39,122 nucleotides of DNA from contig JBOHRN010000038.1 of the NCBI GenBank assembly GCA_050732775.1, forward strand, positions 1 to 39,122, in the 5' to 3' direction. Within the stretch, counting starts at the first letter, position 1; every line of letters begins with the position of its first letter. A program made the translations under genes and the position numbers. Positions 8,272 to 15,758 of the stretch are shown here, one piece after another. The DNA is from JBOHRN01 sp050732775 (lineage in GTDB: Bacteria; Gemmatimonadota; Gemmatimonadetes; Longimicrobiales; Longimicrobiaceae). The notes under the pieces were generated by a model that saw only the letters and a program-made list of their open reading frames with translations, was not told the origin of the DNA and did no database searches.

Positions 8272-8568
8272 GTGCTCCGCTTCTTTCTCACTCTGCTAGG
8301 CGCCGGCCGGCGCCTGCCGCTCGACCTTCTGGATGCCTCGGTGGTCGGCTTTCGGGTATGGCCCACCGACCTCGACATCAACCTCCACATGACGAACGCC
8401 CGCTACCTGAGCGTGATGGACGCGGGCCGCGCCCTAGGGAAAGAGGGGGGCGTACCGACGGCAGGGGTGCTCGAGGCGGCGGGCCGCCAACCGGATCGAC
8501 CCGAGCAACCGGAGAGGGTGCGGGCTTGGCGCGAGGCCGAACAGCTCCTCCGGGAAGAGAGCCGTTGA
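8272..8568 (+). CDS. Thioesterase (4HBT/hotdog) with an apparent in-frame internal deletion
   Basis: The 98-residue product begins like acyl-CoA thioesterases of the hotdog fold: a hydrophobic leader, then FRVWPTDLDINLHMTNARYL and SVMDAGR. It ends like the C-terminus of the same family (VPTAGVLEAAG, then RVRAWREAEQLL). Family members are about 170-180 residues, so some 80 central residues forming most of the hotdog sheet are missing, and the reading frame is kept. The junction is near residues 54-57. The GTG start follows an in-frame TAA at 8266-8268, and no ribosome-binding site is obvious. The product probably cannot act as a thioesterase alone. A real deletion or an assembly collapse are both possible. 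Confidence 0.7.
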   Translation: MLRFFLTLLGAGRRLPLDLLDASVVGFRVWPTDLDINLHMTNARYLSVMDAGRALGKEGGVPTAGVLEAAGRQPDRPEQPERVRAWREAEQLLREESR

Positions 8569-8765
8569 CGGCGCCCGACCCCGGTCTGTGCAGCCGCTGC
8601 CGGCACGCCAGGATCACCCAGAATCGAAGGGGGTCCAAGTTTTACCTGTGCGGGCGTTCTACCTTTGACCCGGCCTTTCCCAAGTACCCACGGCTCCCGG
8701 TGCTGAGCTGCCGGGGTTACCAGCCAACCGAGCCGGATAAAGGTCAAGGCGGGCCGCCCGGTTAG
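8565..8765 (+). CDS. Small conserved four-Cys protein of unknown function
   Basis: The 66-residue product has Cys9 and Cys12 followed by His14, then RGSKFYLC (Cys29), then FPKYPRLPVLSC (Cys49) and RGY. The CxxCxH, RGSxFxxC and KYPxLPVxxC spacing looks like a compact zinc-binding or redox module of a widespread uncharacterised family. I recognise the pattern but no established function. The TTG start overlaps the preceding stop as TTGA and has GGAAGAGAG just upstream, so translation is coupled to the thioesterase remnant. That coupling could explain why the broken gene stays in frame. Confidence 0.72.
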   Translation: MTAPDPGLCSRCRHARITQNRRGSKFYLCGRSTFDPAFPKYPRLPVLSCRGYQPTEPDKGQGGPPG

Positions 8766-8827
8766 GGAAGCAGCCGTGCGCGGTGGTTTTCCTTGCGTCC
8801 TACGCCCCATCCCAGCATCTTCGCTCC

Positions 8828-10531
8828 ATGCCGTCCTCGCTCCTCGCGCCGCCCCGGCCCAAGTGGGTACTCCCCGAACCCCCGGACCGTGTCGCGGTGG
8901 ACCGCCTGGGGAAGGAGCTTCATCTCCCAGAACCGATCTGCCGGCTACTAGTCAGCCGGGGCTATGCGGGTCCGGGCGCGGTGGGCGACTTTCTTCGCCC
9001 CCGCCCCGATCATCTCCACCCGGCGTCGCTTCTCGCGGGCGTCGACGACGCGGTGGAGCGCCTTGGTCGGGCCCTAGCCGATGGCGAGACCATCCTGGTC
9101 CACGGCGACTACGACGCGGATGGGGTCTCGGCGGCGGCCCTGGCCACCCGTGTCCTGAAGGCGCTGGGGGGGGCGCCGGTCCCTTTCGTACCCCACCGTA
9201 CCCGGCACGGCTACGACTTCTCAACTGCGGGTGTCCTGGCCGCCCAAAGGGCCGGTGCCACGCTGGTACTCACCTGCGACTGCGGTATTGCGGCGCGCGG
9301 ATCGGTCAAGCGGGCCGGGGAAGCCGGGATCGACGTGATCGTCACCGACCACCACACCCCCGGCCCGGTGCTCCCCGAAGCCGTAGCCGTGGTCAACCCG
9401 GCCCGCGCCGACTGCCCATACCCGAACCAGGGGCTGTGCGGTACCGGCGTGGTTTTCAAGCTGCTCCAACACCTCGCTGCGGCGACCGGATACCCGGGCG
9501 AGCGGCTGCTCGCTTACCTGGACCTGGTGGCGCTAGCCACGGTGGCCGACCTGGTTCCCTTGACGGGTGAGAACCGGGTGCTGGTTCGCTGGGGGCTCAA
9601 GGTGCTGCGAAACTCTCCCAACCCCGGCCTGCGGGCGCTGCTCGCTAGCTCGGGACTGACCGGGAAAGAGGTTACGGCGGGCCGGGTAGGGTTCGTGCTC
9701 GCCCCGCGGATCAACGCGGCCGGGCGGGTGGGAGACGCCCGGGAAGCGCTCGATCTCCTCACCACCGACGACCCTGCAACAGCCGAGACCCTGGCTCGCG
9801 CGTTGGAGGAGCGGAACCGGCGCCGCCGCGAGCTGGACCGCCGAACCCTGGAGCAGGTAAGGGAGCGCCTCGAGCGAGAGTACGAGCCGGAGCGGGACCG
9901 TGCGGTGGTGCTGGCAGGCGAGGGTTGGCACCCCGGCGTAATCGGGATCGTGGCTTCGCGGGTGGTCGAAGAGGTCCACCGCCCCACCGTGCTGATAGCC
10001 CTCGACCCGGCTGGCGAGAGCCGGGGTAGCGCTCGCTCCATTCCCGGCTTTCACCTGTACGACGCCATGCGGGCGTGTGCCGGAGAGCTGATCCGCTTCG
10101 GCGGCCACAAGTACGCCGCCGGTTGCTCCATCGAGCCGGCGCGGGTGGCCGGTTTCGCGGAGCTTTTTCAGCGCCACGCCCGCGCCGTGCTAGCAGAGGA
10201 GCCGGTTCCCGAGCTGCGTATCGACCTGGAGCTTCCCCTGGGAGCGGCCGACCCTGGGCTGTGCCGGATGCTCGCCCACGCGGCGCCCTTCGGGGTTGGT
10301 AACCCGACCCCCCTGATCGCCGCGCGGGGGGTGCGGGCCGAGGGTGTCCAGGTGGTGGGGAACGGTCATCTGCGGCTGCGCTTGGTCTCTGAAGGGTGCT
10401 CTTTGGAAGCCATCGGCTTCGGCCTGGCCCACCGGGCAGGTGAGCTCGCGGCCGGGCCGATCGACGCCGCCTTCCGGTTGGACTCCCTCCAGGCCAAGTT
10501 GGTGGACTTCCGGCCGACGGAGCCGGATTGA
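8828..10531 (+). CDS. recJ: Single-stranded-DNA-specific exonuclease RecJ
   Basis: RecJ degrades single-stranded DNA 5' to 3' in recombinational, mismatch and base-excision repair. With ATG 8828 the product is 567 residues, the normal size. DHH-family metal motifs are clear: VHGDYDADG (91-99), TCDCG (about 149-153), DHH (174-176), NPARADCPYP, and the DHHA1 motif FGGHKYAAG, with a C-terminal OB-type domain after it. An upstream in-frame GTG at 8783 would add 15 residues that do not look conserved. The gene starts 62 bases after the small Cys protein and ends with a four-base overlap with rsmD. Confidence 0.95.
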   Translation: MPSSLLAPPRPKWVLPEPPDRVAVDRLGKELHLPEPICRLLVSRGYAGPGAVGDFLRPRPDHLHPASLLAGVDDAVERLGRALADGETILVHGDYDADGVSAAALATRVLKALGGAPVPFVPHRTRHGYDFSTAGVLAAQRAGATLVLTCDCGIAARGSVKRAGEAGIDVIVTDHHTPGPVLPEAVAVVNPARADCPYPNQGLCGTGVVFKLLQHLAAATGYPGERLLAYLDLVALATVADLVPLTGENRVLVRWGLKVLRNSPNPGLRALLASSGLTGKEVTAGRVGFVLAPRINAAGRVGDAREALDLLTTDDPATAETLARALEERNRRRRELDRRTLEQVRERLEREYEPERDRAVVLAGEGWHPGVIGIVASRVVEEVHRPTVLIALDPAGESRGSARSIPGFHLYDAMRACAGELIRFGGHKYAAGCSIEPARVAGFAELFQRHARAVLAEEPVPELRIDLELPLGAADPGLCRMLAHAAPFGVGNPTPLIAARGVRAEGVQVVGNGHLRLRLVSEGCSLEAIGFGLAHRAGELAAGPIDAAFRLDSLQAKLVDFRPTEPD

Positions 10532-11061
10532 GTATCCGCGTCATCGCCGGGGAGTGGGGGGGGAGGGTGCTCTCGGTACCTCCCGGCCGGAAGACCCGGC
10601 CCACCCCGGAGCGGGTGCGGGAGGCGTGGATGAGCGTCATGGCTAGCTACCTGCCGGGGGCGCGGGTGCTAGATCTGTTCGCCGGGTCGGGCGCTCTCGG
10701 GTTGGAAGCCCTCTCGCGCGGGGCGGCCAGCGCCGTGTTCGTGGAAGAGTCGGGACCGGCTCTGAAGGCGCTGCGAAGCAACATTTCCGCCCTCGGCGCG
10801 GGGGAGTTGGCCGCAGTGGTGCGCGGAGACGCCCTGGACTTTCTAGAGGGGGTGGAGCCGGGCGCTTTCGACCTCGCACTGGCCGACCCTCCTTACGAAC
10901 TGGGGCTGGCCGCAGAGTTGGTAAGGGCCTTTGGTCAGCGCCCCTTCGCCCGGATCCTCGCGGTGGAGCACCGCCGTAACGAGGAGCTGACCGCGCCGCC
11001 AGGCGCCGCTCAGCGCCGCTACGGAGATACCTCGATCACCTTCATTTTTGCCCAGCCATGA
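10528..11061 (+). CDS. rsmD: 16S rRNA (guanine(966)-N(2))-methyltransferase RsmD
   Basis: RsmD methylates G966 of 16S rRNA on the 30S subunit using S-adenosylmethionine. The 177-residue product has the N-terminal RVIAGEWGGR and KTRPTPERVREA signature, the SAM loop DLFAGSGALGLEALSRGA (49-66) and the catalytic DPPY (120-123). The TTG start overlaps the recJ stop as TTGA. It is followed by coaD through an ATGA overlap. The rsmD-coaD pair is a common bacterial arrangement, which supports both calls. Confidence 0.95.
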   Translation: MSIRVIAGEWGGRVLSVPPGRKTRPTPERVREAWMSVMASYLPGARVLDLFAGSGALGLEALSRGAASAVFVEESGPALKALRSNISALGAGELAAVVRGDALDFLEGVEPGAFDLALADPPYELGLAAELVRAFGQRPFARILAVEHRRNEELTAPPGAAQRRYGDTSITFIFAQP

Positions 11062-11558
11062 ATGCAAAGTCGCGTATCGCCGTCTGCCCCGGCTCGTTCG
11101 ACCCGGTTACGCTCGGTCACGAGGAGATCGTGCAGCGCTCCCTTCGCTTCGCCGACCGGGTGATAGTGGCCGTGGGCCACCGCACCAGCCAGGAGAAGCG
11201 TGGGCTCTTTTCGGTGCGGGAGCGGCTCGAGCTGATCCGCCAGGTCTTCGCGGGAGAAGACCGGATTGAAGCCGCCGGCTTTGAGGGGCTCCTGGTCGAC
11301 TTCGCGCGCGAGCGGGGAGCCCGGCTGGTGGTGCGGGGGCTGCGCGCGGTCAGCGACTTCGAGTACGAGTTCCAGATGGCGCTCATGAACCGGGAGCTAT
11401 GGCCCGAACTGGAGACCGTCTTTCTGGCGCCGGACGCCGAGCACTCTTTCCTCTCCTCCTCGTTGGTGCGCGAGATCGCCGGTCTCGGTGGCGACGTGTC
11501 GCGCTTCGTGTCCCCTCCGGTGCTGGAGGGGCTGCGGGGCAAGTTCGCCGGGGCGTGA
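11058..11558 (+). CDS. coaD: Pantetheine-phosphate adenylyltransferase
   Basis: This enzyme makes dephospho-CoA from 4'-phosphopantetheine and ATP, the penultimate step of CoA synthesis. The 166-residue product has the nucleotidyltransferase motif GSFDPVTLGH (12-21), VVRGLRAVSDFEYE and the C-terminal FLSSSLVREIA block, and its length is normal. ATG overlaps the rsmD stop, and the gene ends in a GTGA overlap with pta. CoA synthesis next to phosphate acetyltransferase puts two acetyl-CoA-related functions under one transcript. Confidence 0.96.
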   Translation: MNAKSRIAVCPGSFDPVTLGHEEIVQRSLRFADRVIVAVGHRTSQEKRGLFSVRERLELIRQVFAGEDRIEAAGFEGLLVDFARERGARLVVRGLRAVSDFEYEFQMALMNRELWPELETVFLAPDAEHSFLSSSLVREIAGLGGDVSRFVSPPVLEGLRGKFAGA

Positions 11559-12496
11559 GCGGCTTCATCGCCGCCTTGCGGCAACGCGCCGCCGCGCGGC
11601 CGAGACGCATCGTGCTGGCCGAGGGTGGCGACCCGCGGGTGAGCGAGGCGGCCGCACGGCTGGCGCGGGAGGGGTGGGCGCTACCACTGGTGGTGGGTGG
11701 AGAGGGGGCCGATCCGGCCACCGATCCCCGCCGGGATGGCCTGGCCAGTCTGCTGCTGGAGCGGCGGAAGGAGAAGGGGATGACCCGGGAAGAGGCGGCC
11801 GGATTGGCCGCTCACCCCCTCTTTTTCAGTGCCTTGCTGGTGGCGGCGGGGGAGGCCGACGGGGTGGTGGGGGGCGCCGTCCACGCCACCGCCGAGGTCC
11901 TGCGGGCCGGCATCTGGGCGCTGGGCACCGCCCCCGGCGTCCGTACCGTATCGTCTTCGTTCTACCTGGCGGTGCCCGGCTTTCGGGGCCGGGGGCCCGA
12001 GGTGCTCACCTTCACTGACGCGGGGGTGGTGCCGGACCCTAGCGCCAGCCAACTCGCCGACATCGCGCTGGCGGCGGCCGACGCCCGCCGCCGTGTGGTG
12101 GCCGACGAGCCCTACCTGGCCTTTTTATCGTACTCCACCAAGGGGAGCGCCGAAGGGGCTTCGGTGTCCAAGGTGCGCGAGGCGCTGGCCCTCTTCCGGG
12201 AGCGGGCCCCCGGTACCCCGGCCGACGGGGAGTTGCAAGCAGACGCCGCCCTGATAGAACGGGTGGCGGCCAGCAAGGCACCCGGCTCGGCGGTGGCCGG
12301 GCGGGCAAACGTGCTGGTTTTTCCGCACCTGGACGCGGGCAACATCGCTTATAAGCTGGTCCAGCGGCTGGCGGGCGCCGACGCCACCGGACCCATCGTA
12401 CAGGGGCTGGCGAGGCCGTGCAACGACCTTTCCCGGGGCGCCACCGTGGACGACATCGTGAACGTGGCGTGCGTTACGGCGCTTATGGCGGAGTAA
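11555..12496 (+). CDS. pta: Phosphate acetyltransferase (PTA/PTB family)
   Basis: The 313-residue product is a single PTA_PTB domain without the regulatory N-terminal part found in long Pta proteins. It interconverts acetyl-CoA and acetyl phosphate. Recognisable blocks are RIVLAEGGDPRV, GVVGGAVHATAEVLRAG, TFTDAGVVPDPSASQLADIA, LSYSTKGSAEG, VFPHLDAGNIAYKL and the end block GLARPCNDLSRG. The GTG start overlaps the coaD stop. No acetate kinase gene is visible nearby. Phosphate butyryltransferase is a relative, but the C-terminal blocks fit phosphate acetyltransferase better. Confidence 0.9.
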   Translation: MSGFIAALRQRAAARPRRIVLAEGGDPRVSEAAARLAREGWALPLVVGGEGADPATDPRRDGLASLLLERRKEKGMTREEAAGLAAHPLFFSALLVAAGEADGVVGGAVHATAEVLRAGIWALGTAPGVRTVSSSFYLAVPGFRGRGPEVLTFTDAGVVPDPSASQLADIALAAADARRRVVADEPYLAFLSYSTKGSAEGASVSKVREALALFRERAPGTPADGELQADAALIERVAASKAPGSAVAGRANVLVFPHLDAGNIAYKLVQRLAGADATGPIVQGLARPCNDLSRGATVDDIVNVACVTALMAE

Positions 12497-12512
12497 CTAA
12501 GCGGCCAGAGAG

Positions 12513-12527
12513 TGGCATACCCCTTGC
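12513..12527 (+). promoter_or_regulatory. Candidate sigma-54 (-24/-12) promoter
   Basis: TGGCAT followed by ACCCC and TTGC matches the sigma-54 pattern TGGCAC-N5-TTGC. The GG and GC doublets have exactly the required ten bases between them. It lies 73 bases before the STAS gene, just after the pta stop. No convincing sigma-70 pair was found in this gap. An enhancer-binding protein would be needed for activity, and none is encoded in the window. Confidence 0.5.
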
Positions 12528-12557
12528 CCTCCTCCCGGATATTCGTTCGTTTACCGG

Positions 12558-12574
12558 GGGGAGGGTTGCTCCCC
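12558..12574 (+). other. Hairpin in the leader of the STAS gene
   Basis: GGGGAG (12558-12563) pairs with CTCCCC (12569-12574) around a GGTTG loop. No T-run follows. It could be a weak end signal for the pta transcript or a leader structure for the STAS/phosphatase unit. It is listed because it lies between the candidate sigma-54 promoter and the start codon. Confidence 0.35.
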
Positions 12575-12599
12575 GCTCACCTGTGCTGCGGGAGGGTTC

Positions 12600-12932
12600 A
12601 TGGGTTTTCAGACCACCAAGGACAACGGAGTGCTGATCGTCGACGTGGACGGCCAGCTCATCGTGGGAAACCGTCAGGAGTTGAAGCAGAAGGTGCTGGA
12701 CGAATTGGACAAGGGAGAGCGCAACTTTCTCATCGATTTCTCCAACACCGGCTACATCGACTCCTCCGGGCTCGGCGTCCTGGTAAGTTTGTCAAAGAAG
12801 ATCCGCGAGCAAGACGGGGAGCTCCGGCTGGTCAACCTGAATGAAGACCTGCGCACTCTCTTCGAGCTGACCAAGCTGGACACCCTATTCCAGATCTCGG
12901 ATTCGCGCCAAGAGGCGTTGTCGAGCTTCTGA
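12600..12932 (+). CDS. STAS-domain anti-sigma factor antagonist (SpoIIAA/RsbV type)
   Basis: The 110-residue single-domain STAS protein has the family fold: VLIVDVDGQLIVGN, a helix, FLIDFSNTGYIDSSGLGVLV, and a C-terminal helix. The phospho-acceptor would be Ser55 in DSSGLG (residues 54-59). Such proteins bind the kinase/anti-sigma factor when unphosphorylated and are reactivated by a PP2C-type phosphatase. A strong ribosome-binding site, GGAGGG (12591-12596), precedes the ATG. Directly downstream is a protein containing both the expected kinase-like and phosphatase domains, so the two genes form a compact partner-switching pair. Confidence 0.92.
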   Translation: MGFQTTKDNGVLIVDVDGQLIVGNRQELKQKVLDELDKGERNFLIDFSNTGYIDSSGLGVLVSLSKKIREQDGELRLVNLNEDLRTLFELTKLDTLFQISDSRQEALSSF

Positions 12933-12956
12933 AACCTCTTCGGGAGAAAACTGTAA

Positions 12957-14903
12957 GTGACGAGGGAGAGCCCGGCCGGGGCTCCCTGGTTTGCGCTGGA
13001 GGTCCCGGCCGATACCTCGAGCATCGAGCCGGCGGTGATCGAACTGGTGGAACGTTGCCGGCTGTCTTGGCGGGCCGACGCCCGCTCTCTATTCAACCTC
13101 CGGGCGGCGGTTACCGAAGCGTTGACCAACGCCGTTCTTTACGGCGGGACCCCCGTCCGGCTGGAGGCGTCGCTTTCTCCCGAGCGGCTTTCCGTCATCG
13201 TCAGCGACCGGGGCGCCGGTTTCGATCCCGGCACCGTCCCCGACCCCACCCTGCCTGAAAACATCCCCCGTCCCGGCGGACGAGGGGTCTTTCTGCTGCA
13301 AAAGCTGGTAGACGAGGTGGAGTACAGCCGGGATGGCAACGCCGTGCGGCTAGTTCTGCGCACCCCCAGCTCTTCGCTCCCCTCTCCCTCCCCCTTCTGG
13401 GGAGAAGAGCCGGGCCGGCTCCTGGACCGCTTCCGGGAAAGTTTCGGCACGCCGGTCACGGTGTGGGTCCGGACCGGCGCCCAAGGGTGGGCGTGGGTAG
13501 GTGGCGATCCGGCGCGGGGCAGCTATCCGGCTCCCGACGCGGTCCGGGTACCGGATTCGGAGCCGGAGCTCCTGGTCGAAGCCGAAGGGGCAGCCACGGC
13601 GGCTATCCGCTTCCTGGGCTACGAAGTCAGCCGCGCCATGCGGCACGAGCGGGAGGTCCGTAACTTTAGCCGGGAGCTGGTCGAACGTTACGAAGAGATC
13701 ACTCTGCTCTACTCGATCAGCGAGATCCTCGGCTCGGTGGCGCCCGGCGACGCGGCCGCCACCATCCTGGCCGAGGTCACCAGCACCCTGGGTGTGCGCC
13801 GGGCCGTGCTCTGGGTTCACGACCCGGACTCGGGGGAGCTGGTGCGGGCCGCGGCCGTGGGCGAAGAAGAGCAGCCGGAGTGGCGCATCCCCACCGCCGA
13901 CCCCGATTCGGTTACCGCCGAGGTATTCCGCGCCCGCCGGGCCGTAATCCTCGACGCCGACGCCGAGTTTCCCCGCGCCGACCTATCTCCCGGCACGTTC
14001 CCCCGGGAATCCTTCCTCTCGGTGCCGGTCAGCTACTCACCCCCGGCGGGCGAGACACGCACCATCGGCGTCATCAACCTGATCGGGCAGACCTCGGGAG
14101 AGCAGTTCACCGCTGGCGACCTCAAGCTCCTCTCGGCCGTGGCCAGCCAGATCGGCGCCGCCCTGGAAAACGGCCGGTTGGTGGCCGAGGGGCTGGAACG
14201 GGAGCGGTTGTTGCGAGAGTTGGAGCTCGCCCGCGACCTCCAGCTACGGCTTCTCCCCCCCCTGGAGCCGTTCCGGGAGCTCGCCGACGTGGCCGCCCGC
14301 TGCGTGCAAGCAGACTCGGTGGGTGGCGACTTTTACCACCTGGTCCGGCTCCCCGGGGGGCGCCTCGGGGTGATGATCGGAGACGTGTCCAGCCACGGCT
14401 TCTCCGCCGCGCTGATCATGGCGCTAACCATGAGCGCGGTATCCATCCACGCCTCCGAGGGAGACCCCCCGGCCCGGGTGCTGCGCCGCGTACACCGGGC
14501 CTTGATCGACGAGCTCGAGTCTACCGAGATGTACCTCACTCTCTTCTACGGGGTGATCGACCCCGTCGCTGGCACCCTATGCTACGCCAACGCCGGCCAC
14601 CCCCACGCCTTCCGGATGGGAAAGGGGGAGTGGGACCGGCTCCCGGCCATCAATCCGCCGCTGGGCATCGCCGATCTGGAGAGCTACTCCGAGTCCGAGA
14701 TCGGGTGGAGCCCGGGTGACGACTTCCTGCTCCTGTTTACCGATGGCTTGGGAGAGGCGGCCGGGGAGGAGCCCCTCTTGCGCGAGGCGGCCGAGTGCGG
14801 CGAGGGAGCGGCGGAAGAGGTGGTGGACAGGCTCTTCGCCCTGGCCGGAGGAGAAGACGGCCCCGCCGCCGACGACCGCACCGCCGTGGTGGTGCGGGTC
14901 TAG
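12957..14903 (+). CDS. Fusion of RsbW-like ATPase, GAF domain and RsbU-type PP2C phosphatase
   Basis: The 648-residue product has three parts. Residues 1 to about 140 form a GHKL ATPase like the SpoIIAB/RsbW anti-sigma kinases: EALTNA N-box with Glu54 and Asn58, DRGAG (84-88) and GGRG (107-110). Residues about 240-420 form a GAF sensor, ending in a signalling helix. Residues about 440-648 are a PP2C/SpoIIE phosphatase domain with GGDFYH, IGDVSSHG (usually DVSGHG), LFTDGLGEA and DDRTAVVV, so the metal-binding Asp residues are kept. The GTG start follows GGGAG (12942-12946). The likely target is the adjacent STAS protein. Having both opposing activities in one chain is notable. Confidence 0.9.
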   Translation: MTRESPAGAPWFALEVPADTSSIEPAVIELVERCRLSWRADARSLFNLRAAVTEALTNAVLYGGTPVRLEASLSPERLSVIVSDRGAGFDPGTVPDPTLPENIPRPGGRGVFLLQKLVDEVEYSRDGNAVRLVLRTPSSSLPSPSPFWGEEPGRLLDRFRESFGTPVTVWVRTGAQGWAWVGGDPARGSYPAPDAVRVPDSEPELLVEAEGAATAAIRFLGYEVSRAMRHEREVRNFSRELVERYEEITLLYSISEILGSVAPGDAAATILAEVTSTLGVRRAVLWVHDPDSGELVRAAAVGEEEQPEWRIPTADPDSVTAEVFRARRAVILDADAEFPRADLSPGTFPRESFLSVPVSYSPPAGETRTIGVINLIGQTSGEQFTAGDLKLLSAVASQIGAALENGRLVAEGLERERLLRELELARDLQLRLLPPLEPFRELADVAARCVQADSVGGDFYHLVRLPGGRLGVMIGDVSSHGFSAALIMALTMSAVSIHASEGDPPARVLRRVHRALIDELESTEMYLTLFYGVIDPVAGTLCYANAGHPHAFRMGKGEWDRLPAINPPLGIADLESYSESEIGWSPGDDFLLLFTDGLGEAAGEEPLLREAAECGEGAAEEVVDRLFALAGGEDGPAADDRTAVVVRV

Positions 14904-14916
14904 CCCGGAGGGCTCG

Positions 14917-15711
14917 CTGACCTTCCCCAAACGCTCGCTCGGCCAGAACTTCCTGGCCGATCACAACCTCCAGCGCAAGGTCGTGCGCGCGCTGGGGGCG
15001 TCTGGCGACGACGAGGTGCTGGAGATCGGACCGGGCCGGGGGGAGCTGACCCGGCATCTGGCCGGCGGGGTGCGGCGCTTGGTGCTAGTCGAGCTGGACG
15101 CCGCCCTGGCCGGCTCGCTGCGGAGGCGCTACGCGGACGACCCCTCCGTGGAGGTCATCAACGCCGACGTGCTCAGAGTGCGGCTCGAGGAGGTCAGCGA
15201 GGACGTCGCCGCCCTCAAGGTGATCGGCAACATCCCCTATAACATTACCACCCCCATCCTCTTCTCCCTCCTGGAGCGGCGCCCGCGTCCGCGGGAGTTG
15301 CTGCTGATGGTGCAACGCGAGGTGGCCGGGCGTATCCTGGCCAGGCCGGGTACCAAGCAGTACGGGGCACTCTCAGTGGGAGTACGCTCGGTGGCTAGCG
15401 CGGAGCGGGTTCTCAACGTCTCGCGTACCGCCTTCCGGCCCGTCCCCGAGGTCGATTCCACCGCCCTTCGGGTGACCCCCCACCGCCCCCCCCGGCTCAG
15501 CGAGCAAGAAGAGAGAGCCCTGCGCGGCTTGACCCGCGCGGCTTTCTCGCGGCGGCGCAAACAGCTCGGGACCACCTTGCGAGACGGTTACGGCCTGGAA
15601 CCCGACACCTTGAGCTCTCTCGCCGAAGAGCTAGAGCTGGAGCTCTCGGCGCGACCCGAGACGCTGTCGCCAGAGCGGTTTGTAGAGCTGGCGCGGGCGC
15701 TCTCGCGTTGA
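14917..15711 (+). CDS. rsmA: 16S rRNA (adenine(1518)-N(6)/adenine(1519)-N(6))-dimethyltransferase (CTG start inferred)
   Basis: RsmA (KsgA) dimethylates A1518 and A1519 of 16S rRNA, a late 30S assembly checkpoint. The 264-residue product shows FPKRSLGQNFL, the SAM motif EIGPGRGELT (36-45), VELD, and the catalytic NIPY (105-108). Family members start a few residues before KRSLGQNFL. Here the only nearby in-frame initiation-like codon is CTG 14917, with a strong Shine-Dalgarno GGAGGG at 14907-14912 four bases upstream. No in-frame ATG, GTG or TTG is near, and the fusion gene ends at 14903. The CTG start is therefore well supported but not proven. The gene end overlaps the rex -35 element. Confidence 0.93.
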   Translation: MTFPKRSLGQNFLADHNLQRKVVRALGASGDDEVLEIGPGRGELTRHLAGGVRRLVLVELDAALAGSLRRRYADDPSVEVINADVLRVRLEEVSEDVAALKVIGNIPYNITTPILFSLLERRPRPRELLLMVQREVAGRILARPGTKQYGALSVGVRSVASAERVLNVSRTAFRPVPEVDSTALRVTPHRPPRLSEQEERALRGLTRAAFSRRRKQLGTTLRDGYGLEPDTLSSLAEELELELSARPETLSPERFVELARALSR

Positions 15712-15736
15712 CTTTGCTAGCGGCGGCTCCTATCTT
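15708..15736 (+). promoter_or_regulatory. Sigma-70 promoter of rex
   Basis: TTGACT (15708-15713) and TATCTT (15731-15736) are separated by exactly 17 bases. The start point would be near 15743, giving a leader of about 16 bases before the rex ATG at 15759. No Shine-Dalgarno is visible in that leader. The -10 element lies inside the Rex operator, so binding would block the promoter. Confidence 0.75.
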
Positions 15737-15757
15737 GTGAAAGCTTTCACAAGATAG
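15730..15757. promoter_or_regulatory. Rex operator (perfect 28-bp palindrome)
   Basis: The core TTGTGAAAGCTTTCACAA (15735-15752) matches the known Rex box TTGTGAA-N4-TTCACAA, and symmetry extends five bases on each side (CTATC/GATAG) without mismatch. It covers the -10 element and the start point of the rex promoter and ends one base before the rex ATG. This is classic autorepression, relieved when NADH rises. Confidence 0.92.
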
Positions 15758-15758
15758 T

